Assembly (NCBI GenBank): GCA_029932675.1
Contig: JAOZPP010000005.1
Location: forward strand, 13,235-77,234
Source: a bacterium
Lineage (GTDB): Bacteria > SM23-81 > DAOVCL01
DNA: 64,000 nt
Reading direction: 5' to 3'
In this document: positions 1-7,752 of the stretch, in pieces
Layout of the letters: the number at the start of each line of letters is the position of its first letter
Position numbering within the stretch: position 1 is the first letter of the stretch
Position numbers and translations under genes: made by a program
Notes under the pieces: generated by a model
Seen by the model: the letters and a program-made list of their open reading frames with translations, nothing else
The model's database searches: none
Told to the model about the DNA's origin: nothing

Positions 1-128
1 AAGTCTGGGATTAACCTTGGATTACAATATAATAAAGCCCATTGAGAAAGCAACGATTTTTCGATAACTTGCACTATCCTTCCATTAAAGGACAAAATAA
101 GGGGGCAAAGCGGAGGGAGAAAATTTTA

Positions 129-156
129 GGCACACCCACGAGACCGCGGATGTGCC
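129..156 (-). terminator. Probable terminator after the surface propeller gene
   Basis: On the minus strand a 9-bp stem (GGCACATCC pairing with GGGTGTGCC, one G-T pair) with a 10-nt loop is followed by AAAATTTT. It lies 30 nt past the stop of the propeller gene, where a terminator for the B12 surface operon is expected. The U-run is short, so efficiency is uncertain. Confidence 0.45.
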
Positions 157-186
157 CTTCACAGAGAGAAGCTGGGATAAGCCCGC

Positions 187-1605
187 TCACTTAATCAACA
201 ACATCTTCCGCACTTCCTTTACCCTTTGCCCTCTGACTTTTAACCTGTAGATATAGACTCCACTGGCAACTGGGTTGCCCCCTGAGTCCTTACCGTCCCA
301 GACGACAGAATATCCCCCAGGTCCTTTCTCCTCATCCACCAGGGTCCGCACCAACTGACCAGCAATGTTGTAGACTTTTAAACTAACGTAGCTCGTGCTC
401 GTGGATCGTGCTCGTGAATCACCCTCCCCCGAACACGAGTAACTTTTGAGGGTGGCAGGGTAGAGACGATCTACGAACAACGAGTAACGAACAACGGTTG
501 TTGCATTAAACGGATTGGGGTAGTTCTGTTCCAAAGCAAATCGGCTGGGAAGGGGGACATCTTTGGCTTCGTCAACAAAATCCGCTCCGCCGTAGATGGC
601 CATATCCTGAGCCCCATCGCCAAAGCCGTAGGTGGCCATCACCGAGTCATTTTGGGGAGAGAACTTCTGCACTGCGTCATCACCAAAATTGCTCACCCAG
701 ATCACGTCCTCTCTATCATCGTAGAGAACCCTCATCGCCCCCTTGCCAATGCGGATTGGATTGTCCCGGCTATGGTAAACATCCCCAGTGTAGACATCAT
801 AGCTATAGAGGAAGCCACTTTTCTCATCGCCCCAGTCGGGGAGATAGCCTCTGCCCCCTTGGGTGATTGCTATGTCCCCTGGCCAACCGCCGAGCTCGAC
901 GGTATCCACCACCGCCGGTGTCGAATCCGGTCCTGCCCAGCGGTCTATAACACAGACCTTGCCGGCATTGGCCTCCCAGAGCCCTGAACAGACCACATGG
1001 ACCCTTCCATCTGGAGCCAGGGCCAGGTCCTGGGCGTTGCGGGGCATAGGAAGGGTTGTAGTCACCTCATCGGTAGCAAGATCAATAACCGAGACCGAGG
1101 AAGGTGCAAAGTCTGGATGCCCTCCGCTGTTGGCCACAAAGGCCAGGTTATCCACCACCAAGATTCCCTCAGGCCCAACTCCAACGGGAATATCTTTCAC
1201 CACTAAACCATTCTCTAAATCAACAACCGACACGGTATTTGCCAAGTAGTTGGTCACATAAGCCCTGTTAGAGCCAACAACTGCCATAAACCAGGGATTG
1301 CTCCCCTCGGCCAGGCCGATCCGCCTCTCCACCCCTTCATCTTGGGGATCGATCACCATAATCTCCGGCGGCGTGGAATTGACCACGTAGATCCTCTCTT
1401 CGAAGCCAACCACCTGATTGGGAATATCCCCCAGTTGGAGAAAATCATTGGTGATCTCAGAAGTCTCTAAGTTCATCTTGGAAAGGGTTCTCCCCAACCC
1501 ATTTAGGACATATAAGGTGCGAGGGATATCCCCCCCGTAGAGAACGGAAGCCAAGCCAATCAGAGACAAAACCCTGATCATCAATAGGATTTTTGTGCTT
1601 CTCAC
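187..1605 (-). CDS. Secreted YncE-like beta-propeller with C-terminal sorting domain (BtuG-like candidate)
   Basis: The product is about 472 aa. The GTG at 1605 is preferred over an upstream in-frame ATG because AAGGAGG lies just before it and it places a hydrophobic signal peptide at the N-terminus. The body is a YncE/WD40-like propeller with repeats of the form 'AYVTNYLANTVSVVDL', 'GVGPEGILVVDNLAFVANS' and 'PQDLALAPDG'. From about residue 365 comes a sorting domain (QNYPNPFN, VYNIAGQLVRTLVDE, SGVYIYRL). It lies downstream of the BtuB-like receptor in a riboswitch-led gene set, so by analogy with BtuG it may capture cobalamin at the cell surface; that is inference. Oddity: the sorting domain carries an insertion of roughly 28 residues made of short DNA repeats (393-496). 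Confidence 0.85.
   Translation of the reverse strand: MRSTKILLMIRVLSLIGLASVLYGGDIPRTLYVLNGLGRTLSKMNLETSEITNDFLQLGDIPNQVVGFEERIYVVNSTPPEIMVIDPQDEGVERRIGLAEGSNPWFMAVVGSNRAYVTNYLANTVSVVDLENGLVVKDIPVGVGPEGILVVDNLAFVANSGGHPDFAPSSVSVIDLATDEVTTTLPMPRNAQDLALAPDGRVHVVCSGLWEANAGKVCVIDRWAGPDSTPAVVDTVELGGWPGDIAITQGGRGYLPDWGDEKSGFLYSYDVYTGDVYHSRDNPIRIGKGAMRVLYDDREDVIWVSNFGDDAVQKFSPQNDSVMATYGFGDGAQDMAIYGGADFVDEAKDVPLPSRFALEQNYPNPFNATTVVRYSLFVDRLYPATLKSYSCSGEGDSRARSTSTSYVSLKVYNIAGQLVRTLVDEEKGPGGYSVVWDGKDSGGNPVASGVYIYRLKVRGQRVKEVRKMLLIK
393..496. repeat. Short tandem-repeat insertion inside a sorting domain
   Basis: Within the propeller gene the DNA holds about 7-nt units: ACGAACA/ACGAGTA/ACGAACA near 474-495, and several CTCGTGn units near 399-417. 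It encodes a low-complexity stretch rich in S, R and T, in frame, at the loop between the first two strands of the sorting domain. The other two intact sorting domains of this type in the window (genes at 4245 and 44484) have only a short 'LPK' turn there. Confidence 0.7.
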
Positions 1606-1992
1606 AGCCCCCTCCTTTTTGTATGCACTGAAGGAAAGCAAAAAGACCTAAAGATTTGCCCCTCCTCCGCCGGAATCGCGGATAAAAGCAGTCTTCATAG
1701 TGGGGCAAGGCCGTAACCCAATAATTCACCGCAGAGGACGCTTTAAAGGTTCTTACCACTCTGGTCACTAAATGGATTATGGGCCATTGCGAGCCCCGTT
1801 AGATATCAATGATGGTTCGCTGAACTCCAAGATTGGCAGAAATTATCTAACGGGGCGAGCGAATAAAGTGCGGTAGAAGTTGATACTTTGAGCAACCCAA
1901 AATTGGAGTACAAAGCCGGTGGGGATTTATGAATAATTCGGATCCATCAGGGCAGAGCCCTACCAGCACAGGGAGACTTTGGAGCATACGAA
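1606..1992. other. Intergenic region with hairpin repeats
   Basis: This 387-bp gap separates the BtuB-like receptor from the downstream propeller. No credible gene was seen. It holds two long inverted repeats (1794-1855 and 1930-1999), and a 15-nt word (1864-1878) that recurs inverted at 6889-6903. AAGGAGG just before 1605 is the ribosome-binding site of the downstream propeller gene. Confidence 0.6.
1785..1878. repeat. Dispersed hairpin element
   Basis: It begins CATTGCGAGCCCCG, a word repeated with one change at 7003-7016. It contains 12-bp perfect arms CCCCGTTAGATA (1794-1805) and TATCTAACGGGG (1844-1855), and ends with TAAAGTGCGGTAGAA (1864-1878), whose exact reverse complement is at 6889-6903. 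It looks like a non-coding repeat family, copies of which flank the B12 surface genes. Confidence 0.55.
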
Positions 1993-1999
1993 TTATTCA
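1930..1999. repeat. Inverted repeat over the end of the receptor gene
   Basis: TGAATAATTCG (1930-1940) pairs with CGAATTATTCA (1989-1999). The right arm contains the receptor's stop codon (1993-1995). A second small hairpin, AGGGC/GCCCT (1949-1961), sits within the loop. There is no U-run, so a simple terminator is unlikely; a structured 3' end or a small mobile repeat is possible. Confidence 0.5.
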
Positions 2000-4233
2000 G
2001 CCCGATAATCCCATTTTAAGGCCCTCTTCAGGGTCAGCCCGATCCTCCACTCCCGTGGGGGGAGGGGGGCTCTTTCCATAATCTGGTATTTCACATTCCT
2101 TAGGTTGTATATCGAGCCCCTGATCTGAACATCCACCCCCTTGATCCTTGGCTTCACCCCAACGGTGAGATCATCCACCTCATAGCCAGGCATCTCTACG
2201 GTGTTGGCCTCGGTGACGAATCTCTCACCGATTAGCCTCCGCCGGTATTGGAGTTGGAAGATCCGGTAGTTCAAATCCACTCCGATCCTGACACTCCTGC
2301 GAAGACGGTAAGGAAGGTCCCTGTTGTGAGTGGTCCTCTCCCCGCTTTTGTTGATCGGCTTAAGATGAGTCCGACTCCAGCGCAAGCCAAAGATCTCGTC
2401 AGGACTCTGCCAGCTCAGCTCGTACTCCTCTCCAGATATCTCAGCATTGGTATTAAAGGGAGAGAAGGTGGCAAAGGAGCCCAGCCTCCAAATTATGAGG
2501 TCATCCACCTTGTTGTAAAAATGGGTGAGTTCTGCTTGAAGTTCACCCCAGATATGCCACTTGATGCTTACTCCGAGTTCGAAGGAGAAGGACTTTTCGG
2601 GTTTCAGGTCCGGCTTGCCCTTAACCCGATACTCCTGGTAGAATAGATCAGCGAAAGTCGGGGGACGAAATGAACGACCGAGATTAGCCTTAAGCCCAAT
2701 TCTATTCAGCTTGCCTCGCCAAAGAAGTAGGCCTAGCTTGGGACTCCATTGCCTCTCATACTCACTTGCCTCTTTATTTTTAATGCGGATCCGATCGTAG
2801 CGTAGCGCTGAGGTCAATAGCCCCTGTTTAAACCCTATAGGAAAAGGAAACTTTAATTCATCATAGAGCCAGATCCCATGGGTGTAATCCCTGGTCTCCC
2901 CTATCGGTTCATTAGAGGGCTGAATTAGATCCTCATCGGTATAGTGGGTCCAGTTCCCTTCGTAGCCGAAGCGAAGGGTCCCCAACCCCTGCAGGAAAAC
3001 CTGGGTGGTAAATCTTAGCTGGTAGTCGGTCAGCCAACTTTTAGAGTGATATCGAGGGACAGTGCGATACCGCAGAGGGACATCAGGAGGGTAGATGTGC
3101 CTGTATTCTGTGGTTGATCTGTGATAGCTCAGGTGAATATCTGCTTGCACCCGCCTCCAATGGGCGCCACAGTGACCTCCCAAGATGTTCCGATCTGTCT
3201 TCGCCCTGGCATAAGGGGTGAGGCCAAAGATCAATCCCGGCAATCCCCGCTCTGAGCGGAACCGATAACCGTGTAGTTCAAATTCGTAACTTCCCCATTG
3301 GTAACTGAACTTACCAAACCCACAGTTGGAGAAGAAGTCAGCGTTAATCCGATCTTCCTTAATCGTGGTTCCATCCGGTCGCTCGTAGGAGTAGGGGTAA
3401 TCCCCCTCGCTTTTCTGCTGTTCAAAGGAGACAAAATACCCCAGTCTCTTCAGACTACCAGAGAAAGTTGGGGCCCAGTTAGTTGTGCCATATGCCCCGA
3501 CTTCCCCCTGTAGGGTTATCTGGGACTGGGATGGCTTCCTGGTTAGGATATTGATGACGCCACCGATGGCCCCAGCACCGAAACGGGCCGAGCTCCCTCC
3601 CTTGATGACCTCGATCCTCTCCACCATTCTCAAGGGGATATTGGTCAGATCCACCTCTCCGATTAGAGCATCGTTGAGTTTGATGCCATCCAGCAGAACC
3701 AGCACCTGGTTTGGGCGACTGCCGCGGATGGAAACCGTCTTCTCCCCATCCTTCTCCTGAATCTCCACCCCTGGAACCTGCTGGAGGATCTCCCCTAAGT
3801 TTTGAGCATTGCTTTGTTCGATATCCTTGGCCGTGATGATTACCACCGAGGTTGGCTGTTCCTCTGGAATGCGACTACCAATGACGGTAATACAGGGCAG
3901 GTTAATAACCTTGGGTTGAAGATCGAAATCAACCTCCACAGGACGATCCAGGCCCACCTTAACTCCAGACTTGGTCTGGCTCTCATACCCTATATAGCTG
4001 GCGGTTATGGTGTATTCGCCCACGAAGAGGTTCTCGATCACCCATCGACCGCATTCATCTGAGGAGGTCCCCAGGCCGGTGCCCTCCACCACGATATTGG
4101 CTCCATAGAGGGGCTTGTGGGTGGTTCGATCCCGAACCACCCCCGTTATCTTCACCACCGACTGGCACCAGCCTGAGGTAAAGGTCAGAAGGATCAGAAG
4201 AGCAATCCTTGATAGGTGGATAAGCTGTTTCAT
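1993..4233 (-). CDS. btuB: BtuB-like TonB-dependent outer-membrane receptor
   Basis: A 746-aa receptor for active uptake across the outer membrane. A signal peptide (residues 1-23) is followed by a carboxypeptidase-regulatory-like domain (about 28-110, 'ITGVVRDRTTHKPLYGANI'). Next comes a plug domain (about 115-235, with 'VLVLLDGIKLND', 'VERIEVIKGGSSARFGAG', 'GGVINILTRK'), then a 22-strand-type barrel ending in an aromatic-rich tail. The plug resembles BtuB and other vitamin or metal-chelate receptors more than SusC. It starts 11 nt after the upstream propeller gene, so the two are probably co-transcribed. The cobalamin riboswitch at the head of the gene set makes cobalamin or a related corrinoid the likely substrate. 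The exbB-exbD-tonB operon at 59.4-61.6 kb could energise it. Confidence 0.9.
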   Translation of the reverse strand: MKQLIHLSRIALLILLTFTSGWCQSVVKITGVVRDRTTHKPLYGANIVVEGTGLGTSSDECGRWVIENLFVGEYTITASYIGYESQTKSGVKVGLDRPVEVDFDLQPKVINLPCITVIGSRIPEEQPTSVVIITAKDIEQSNAQNLGEILQQVPGVEIQEKDGEKTVSIRGSRPNQVLVLLDGIKLNDALIGEVDLTNIPLRMVERIEVIKGGSSARFGAGAIGGVINILTRKPSQSQITLQGEVGAYGTTNWAPTFSGSLKRLGYFVSFEQQKSEGDYPYSYERPDGTTIKEDRINADFFSNCGFGKFSYQWGSYEFELHGYRFRSERGLPGLIFGLTPYARAKTDRNILGGHCGAHWRRVQADIHLSYHRSTTEYRHIYPPDVPLRYRTVPRYHSKSWLTDYQLRFTTQVFLQGLGTLRFGYEGNWTHYTDEDLIQPSNEPIGETRDYTHGIWLYDELKFPFPIGFKQGLLTSALRYDRIRIKNKEASEYERQWSPKLGLLLWRGKLNRIGLKANLGRSFRPPTFADLFYQEYRVKGKPDLKPEKSFSFELGVSIKWHIWGELQAELTHFYNKVDDLIIWRLGSFATFSPFNTNAEISGEEYELSWQSPDEIFGLRWSRTHLKPINKSGERTTHNRDLPYRLRRSVRIGVDLNYRIFQLQYRRRLIGERFVTEANTVEMPGYEVDDLTVGVKPRIKGVDVQIRGSIYNLRNVKYQIMERAPLPPREWRIGLTLKRALKWDYRAE

Positions 4234-4244
4234 CGGCGAGGCTT

Positions 4245-5570
4245 CTATCGCAGAAGAACCATCCTTCTTGCCTGGATGAAATCTCCAGCTTCGAGGTGGC
4301 AGAAGTAAACCCCGCTGGCAAAATCTGAGGCATACCAGGAGACGCTCTTCTGCCCTGCTTTCTGGTATTCATCCACCAAAGTGGCCACCCGCTGGCCCAG
4401 CAGGTTATAGATTTCCAGTTTGACCCAACAGCCTTTTGGCAAGCCATAGGCGATCTGGGTGACTGGGTTGAAGGGATTGGGATAATTCTGCAGAAGCGCA
4501 AAACCTCGGGGAACTAAATCCTCCTCCTCTGCCACCCAGGTGGAATCGCTGGCAGGACGGATAGCTATGGACACCGGGCCATCGCCGACCGAGAAGGTCC
4601 ACACCACCACATCGTTGGTATCTATCTGGGAGACGGTATTGGCCATAAAGTTACAGGAGTAGGCGTAGTTATCCTTGTCACAGCCAATTCCCAAAGCACC
4701 CTTTCCCACCAGAATGGGATTATCCGGGCCGCGCAGCACCTGGTTGGTTTCGGTATCAAAAGTGTAGACAAAACCGTGGTCGCTGGGGTACCAGCCTCCG
4801 GCCGCCAGATAAGCTATGCCCCGAGGGCTAATGGCTATGGCTGTTGGGGCTCCGCCGATAGCGATGCTGTCTACGACAGAGTCGCTTACCGTATTGATCA
4901 CATATATCCTTCCTGGGATCGACCAGTAGTCTCCGGTGCAGACGACATTCAGCTCACCGTCTTGGTCTAAGGCCAGGTCCTGTGGATTGGTGCCCACATC
5001 GATAACCTTTACCACCGAGTCTGTGGTTGACTCGATGACGGAGACAGTCCCCTGCCCGTAGGTTCCCGTTAAAGTATCCCACTCCGTGTTGGTTACATAG
5101 ACCTTATCCCCTACCACAGCCACCCCCTCCGGACCAACTCCGACGGCTATTTGATCGATGACCTCTCGGGTGTTGACATTCACCACCGAAACCGAGTCGA
5201 TGTTGAAGTCGGTCACATAGGCAATGCTATCGTTGAGAAAGGCCATATGCCAGGGGTTGCTGTAGGGCTGGGTCATCTCAATGTATCCCTCAGTGCTGTC
5301 TGCATCCAGGTTGATGATCTGGATGTTGTTCGATGTGCGATCTGAGTTGATCACATAACCTTTGTTCCCCCTTATCACAATCTGATTGGGGGTCTTCCCC
5401 ACGTCCACCACATCGTTGAAGACCTCGTTTGTCTCCAAATTGATGCGAGATAGGCTCTCCGACGATGTCGCCCCATTCACCACCCAGGCTGTCTTTGGAT
5501 TCCCTGCGATGGAGCTTGTTACGGCAACTCCAATGATCAGAATCCCTGCAAGAAATAGACTACCCTTCAT
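4245..5570 (-). CDS. Secreted YncE-like beta-propeller with C-terminal sorting domain (BtuG-like candidate)
   Basis: The product is about 441 aa. The ATG at 5570 is preferred over one at 5633 because it follows AAGGGAG and begins a clear signal peptide (MKGSLFLAGILIIGVAV). The repeats ('AYVTDFNIDSVSVVNV', 'VGVGPEGVAVVGDKVYVTN', 'NPQDLALDQDG') form a YncE-like propeller over residues 25-340. A sorting domain follows (QNYPNPFNP, LGQRVATLVDE, SGVYFCHL). Its propeller is clearly related to the one at 187-1605, so the two probably arose by duplication on either side of the receptor gene. BtuG of Bacteroides is a surface propeller that binds B12 and sits on BtuB; the same role here is inferred from fold and context. 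Confidence 0.88.
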   Translation of the reverse strand: MKGSLFLAGILIIGVAVTSSIAGNPKTAWVVNGATSSESLSRINLETNEVFNDVVDVGKTPNQIVIRGNKGYVINSDRTSNNIQIINLDADSTEGYIEMTQPYSNPWHMAFLNDSIAYVTDFNIDSVSVVNVNTREVIDQIAVGVGPEGVAVVGDKVYVTNTEWDTLTGTYGQGTVSVIESTTDSVVKVIDVGTNPQDLALDQDGELNVVCTGDYWSIPGRIYVINTVSDSVVDSIAIGGAPTAIAISPRGIAYLAAGGWYPSDHGFVYTFDTETNQVLRGPDNPILVGKGALGIGCDKDNYAYSCNFMANTVSQIDTNDVVVWTFSVGDGPVSIAIRPASDSTWVAEEEDLVPRGFALLQNYPNPFNPVTQIAYGLPKGCWVKLEIYNLLGQRVATLVDEYQKAGQKSVSWYASDFASGVYFCHLEAGDFIQARRMVLLR

Positions 5571-5815
5571 AGTCTTTCTCCCTTCCAGTTTGAGGTTAAT
5601 GTTGGGCTCCGAAGCCAGAGCACTATCTTTCAAATATGCATTCTATCACCCCCTCGCTTTGAGACTGTCTGCCTATTACAAAACTGGTAAGACAAGGGAT
5701 TGGAAACCTTATTATGGCGATGGAGCCCCATCTTGCGGCTTCGACAAATTGAACCCCTGGTATACACCGAACTTGGCTCCTCAAGGTTGTGTGGGGCGGC
5801 CTCTGTCTCATCTCT

Positions 5816-6799
5816 CTATCTGATCAGCACAAGTCTCCTCGTCCTTTCAGCTTTCGGCTTTCGGCTTTCAGCTTTCAGCCCTATCACTTCTAACCTACAT
5901 AGATACACCCCGCTGGCCAACTCTCCCCCCAGGTTGTCTTTTCCATCCCAGATTACGGTATATTCTCCGGGCGACTGTTGTTCATCCACCAGGGTCCTCA
6001 CCTCCTGGCCTAAGATGTTGTAGACCCGGAGGGTGACGGCGGTCTGCGGACGGCCGACGGCCGACAGACGGTAGCGGATGAGGGTGGAGGAGTTAAACGG
6101 ATTGGGGTAATTTTGGGCCAAGAGAAAGGAGCCTGGTAGGTTTTTCTCATCACCCCCCCTGCACCCACTCGATGAGTGGATGGCAACAATGGCATCCAGA
6201 TCGAAGGAGGGGCCTGAATCCTGAACCAGGCTGTCCGCATCGGTAACCCTGACAAAACGAGCAGAGGGCAAACCCACCTCGGCTAAGTCGAAGGAGTCTC
6301 CCCCAGAGACAGTCGGATCAGTGGGATCCGCGGCCCCATTGGTGGGAGTCACCCCGGCCAATCCGGCGAAGGTTTTGGGATCATAGGGAAACTCAATGAA
6401 GTCAATCCCATCCTGGCTAACTGCCACTATTCCCGTCTCGGCATAGGACTTGGTGGTATCTCCTCCTATATAGAAGGGGTTTTCGAAGACGGTGAAATCG
6501 GGGCCTTCCTTGTCCACTATGATGTTGTCAATAAATTCCAAAATGATACTCCCACCTGTTCCCAGGGACAAAAGTTCCCGAGGGCTACTACTGGGGCTGG
6601 TAGATGTGGCCATTGAATCCGGTGGCCCGAGCACATTGCCCGGAAAATATGGCTCTCCGAAACCGGCTCCCGGCCCGGGAGAAAAAGCAACCACGGAATC
6701 GGCCCAGGGGTCACCAAGATCCTGTGGCAAACCCTCCGAAAAGGGGTAAGATATTGCCAACAGGATAAGCATCCCGATTAAGGTTCTACCTCTTCCCAT
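5816..6799 (-). CDS. Secreted surface protein with C-terminal sorting domain, first gene of the B12-controlled set
   Basis: A 327-aa protein with a signal peptide (about 1-23). GAGGAGG lies 7 nt before its ATG. The body (about 30-215) has a motif-rich region, 'PGPGAGFGEPYFPGNVLGPPD', with acidic beta-rich segments such as 'GPDFTVFENPF' and 'ARFVRVTDADS', resembling discoidin-like sugar or ligand-binding folds. I do not recognise an assigned function. The tail is a sorting domain (QNYPNPFNSSTLIRY, ILGQEVRTLVDEQ, SGVYLCRLEV). As the first gene after the cobalamin riboswitch it is probably a third surface component of corrinoid capture (inference). Oddity: two repeat-derived insertions lie in the sorting domain (5844-5878 and 6043-6070). 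Confidence 0.8.
   Translation of the reverse strand: MGRGRTLIGMLILLAISYPFSEGLPQDLGDPWADSVVAFSPGPGAGFGEPYFPGNVLGPPDSMATSTSPSSSPRELLSLGTGGSIILEFIDNIIVDKEGPDFTVFENPFYIGGDTTKSYAETGIVAVSQDGIDFIEFPYDPKTFAGLAGVTPTNGAADPTDPTVSGGDSFDLAEVGLPSARFVRVTDADSLVQDSGPSFDLDAIVAIHSSSGCRGGDEKNLPGSFLLAQNYPNPFNSSTLIRYRLSAVGRPQTAVTLRVYNILGQEVRTLVDEQQSPGEYTVIWDGKDNLGGELASGVYLCRLEVIGLKAESRKPKAERTRRLVLIR
5844..5878. repeat. Five tandem heptamers inside a coding sequence
   Basis: Five consecutive 7-nt units alternate CTTTCAG and CTTTCGG. They lie in the last coding strand of the surface protein and encode the charged stretch 'KAESRKPKAER' just before the terminal strand. In the related genes the same place holds a short 'GDFIQARR'-type turn. 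Confidence 0.85.
6043..6070. repeat. Heptamer repeat inside a coding sequence
   Basis: Tandem ACGGCCG units (6050-6063) with partial copies either side fall in the sorting domain of the same surface protein. The position is the first inter-strand loop, the one expanded in the gene at 187-1605. It adds about five residues. Confidence 0.65.
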
Positions 6800-7171
6800 T
6801 GTCTGCCTCCTCTGACAAACATTGTTTTAGATCCCAAGTTTTACAGAGTTTTTCATAGAAACCGCAGATTCACGCAAATGGACGCAGATTCTACCGCACT
6901 TTAGTGCGGGTTCAGAAACTGAGAAGAGTGAGATTGCTCGTCGCAGAGCCTGTGCTGAGAGGGATCAAAGCGCTCCTCGCCAAGACCCATCCCTTTGCCT
7001 GTCATTGCGAGTCCCGAGCGGGTGGGTGCCCTTAGCTGATGGTACTGGTGGCAGAATCGGGGTTCTTCCACCTCGGTAATAACTTTCTAATTTCCATTTT
7101 CGCCTCGATTTGCGGCTTTGCTGCGCTATGTCTATCTGGGTTCATCCGTGGTTGGCTATTATTTGAAATAA
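6800..7171. other. Long leader between riboswitch terminator and first gene, with repeats
   Basis: No credible gene was seen. It holds CCGCACT/AGTGCGG (6894-6909, 2-nt loop), the 15-nt word shared inverted with 1864-1878 (6889-6903), CATTGCGAGTCCCG (7003-7016) and a hairpin copy GTGGCAGAA/TTCTTCCAC (7048-7071). On the minus strand it is the 5' untranslated region of the surface operon. Confidence 0.55.
7048..7071. repeat. Copy 1 of the GTGGCAGAA hairpin repeat
   Basis: GTGGCAGAA, loop TCGGGG, then TTCTTCCAC (one mismatch in the stem). The same hairpin and loop recur exactly at 48034-48057 and in diverged form at 55719-55738, each time between genes. Confidence 0.7.
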
Positions 7172-7206
7172 AAAACCCGACCTTCTTAGGAAGAAAGTCG
7201 GGTTTT
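7172..7206 (-). terminator. Intrinsic terminator downstream of the cobalamin riboswitch
   Basis: On the minus strand a 10-bp stem AAAACCCGAC/GTCGGGTTTT, extended by an inner CTTCTT/AAGAA pairing, is followed by a run of T. It lies about 50 nt after the end of the riboswitch, fitting transcription attenuation when cobalamin is bound. Confidence 0.85.
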
Positions 7207-7257
7207 ACCCGGATACTCCGAACCTCACCCTCGAAGGTTTCTGGAATTCCAAACGAA

Positions 7258-7455
7258 CCCGGCAGGTTTCCTGACTTAGGGCTTCAAACCTACTCACCAG
7301 ACCTTCCCATTCCGACTTCGGTCAGAACAGTGGTTCTCTTAAGTCATCAGGCCTAATCGCCTGAATGACTTGGCTGGCTTTCGTAGCCCATCACAGTAGC
7401 GGGGCTGTGACGGATTCTCACCGTCTTCCCTTTTACCCTGATAAGGCACCGGGAA
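7258..7455 (-). promoter_or_regulatory. Cobalamin riboswitch
   Basis: Read on the minus strand the element has the family landmarks in order: GGTGCC (7450-7445), the core GGGAAGACGGTGAGAATCC, CAGCCCCGCTACTGTGA, then CCACTG ... AATGGGAAGG, and closes with GTCAGGAAACCTGCC (7275-7261). The length of about 195 nt is normal. A promoter lies 30 nt upstream and an intrinsic terminator 50 nt downstream, so cobalamin binding should repress the minus-strand surface operon. Confidence 0.96.
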
Positions 7456-7481
7456 CACAAGATTTACCAAAGAACAAACTC

Positions 7482-7509
7482 AATATAGCAGACTCTCAGC
7501 AGAAGTCAA
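7482..7509 (-). promoter_or_regulatory. Sigma70-type promoter of the B12 surface operon
   Basis: On the minus strand TTGACT (7509-7504), a 16-nt spacer and TATATT (7487-7482). Transcription would start near 7475, just ahead of the riboswitch. Confidence 0.8.
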
Positions 7510-7752
7510 GGGTTTTTTGGGGCCAAAAGTTCCCGCCAAGTGCTTAGCTCGAGTTATTTATACACCCCAGGCCTGAAAATTTAGTCTCTTTGGGAAGGAA
7601 TTTTTTTCCCATTATCCATCCTTTTGGCGTGAAAGGAAAAAAGAGTGGTTTTTTAACTCCCAGAAATTCAAGGAGATAGAAAAAAACCAAGGGGAATATA
7701 TCTTGGTATGGTTTTTGTATAGACCTCCATCGATGAAAACCAAGGAGAGGAG
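7510..7752. other. Divergent upstream region of the flagellar locus
   Basis: This 243-bp stretch separates the B12 promoter from flgC. I see no clear sigma70, sigma54 or sigma28 promoter on the plus strand. A small inverted repeat ACCAAG (7686-7691)/CTTGGT (7702-7707) could be an operator. AAGGAGAGGAG just before 7753 is the flgC ribosome-binding site. flgB is absent here. Confidence 0.45.

Noticed and set aside
5844-5878. The tandem heptamers as a CRISPR-like array
   Set aside because: The units are 7 nt with no spacers and lie inside a coding frame.
7039-7547. Open frames on the plus strand across 7039-7547
   Set aside because: They run through the minus-strand riboswitch, terminator and promoter and have no ribosome-binding site or family pattern.
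7510-7752. A sigma28 or sigma54 promoter before flgC
   Set aside because: I searched by eye for TAAA-GCCGATAA and GG-N10-GC patterns and found no convincing match.
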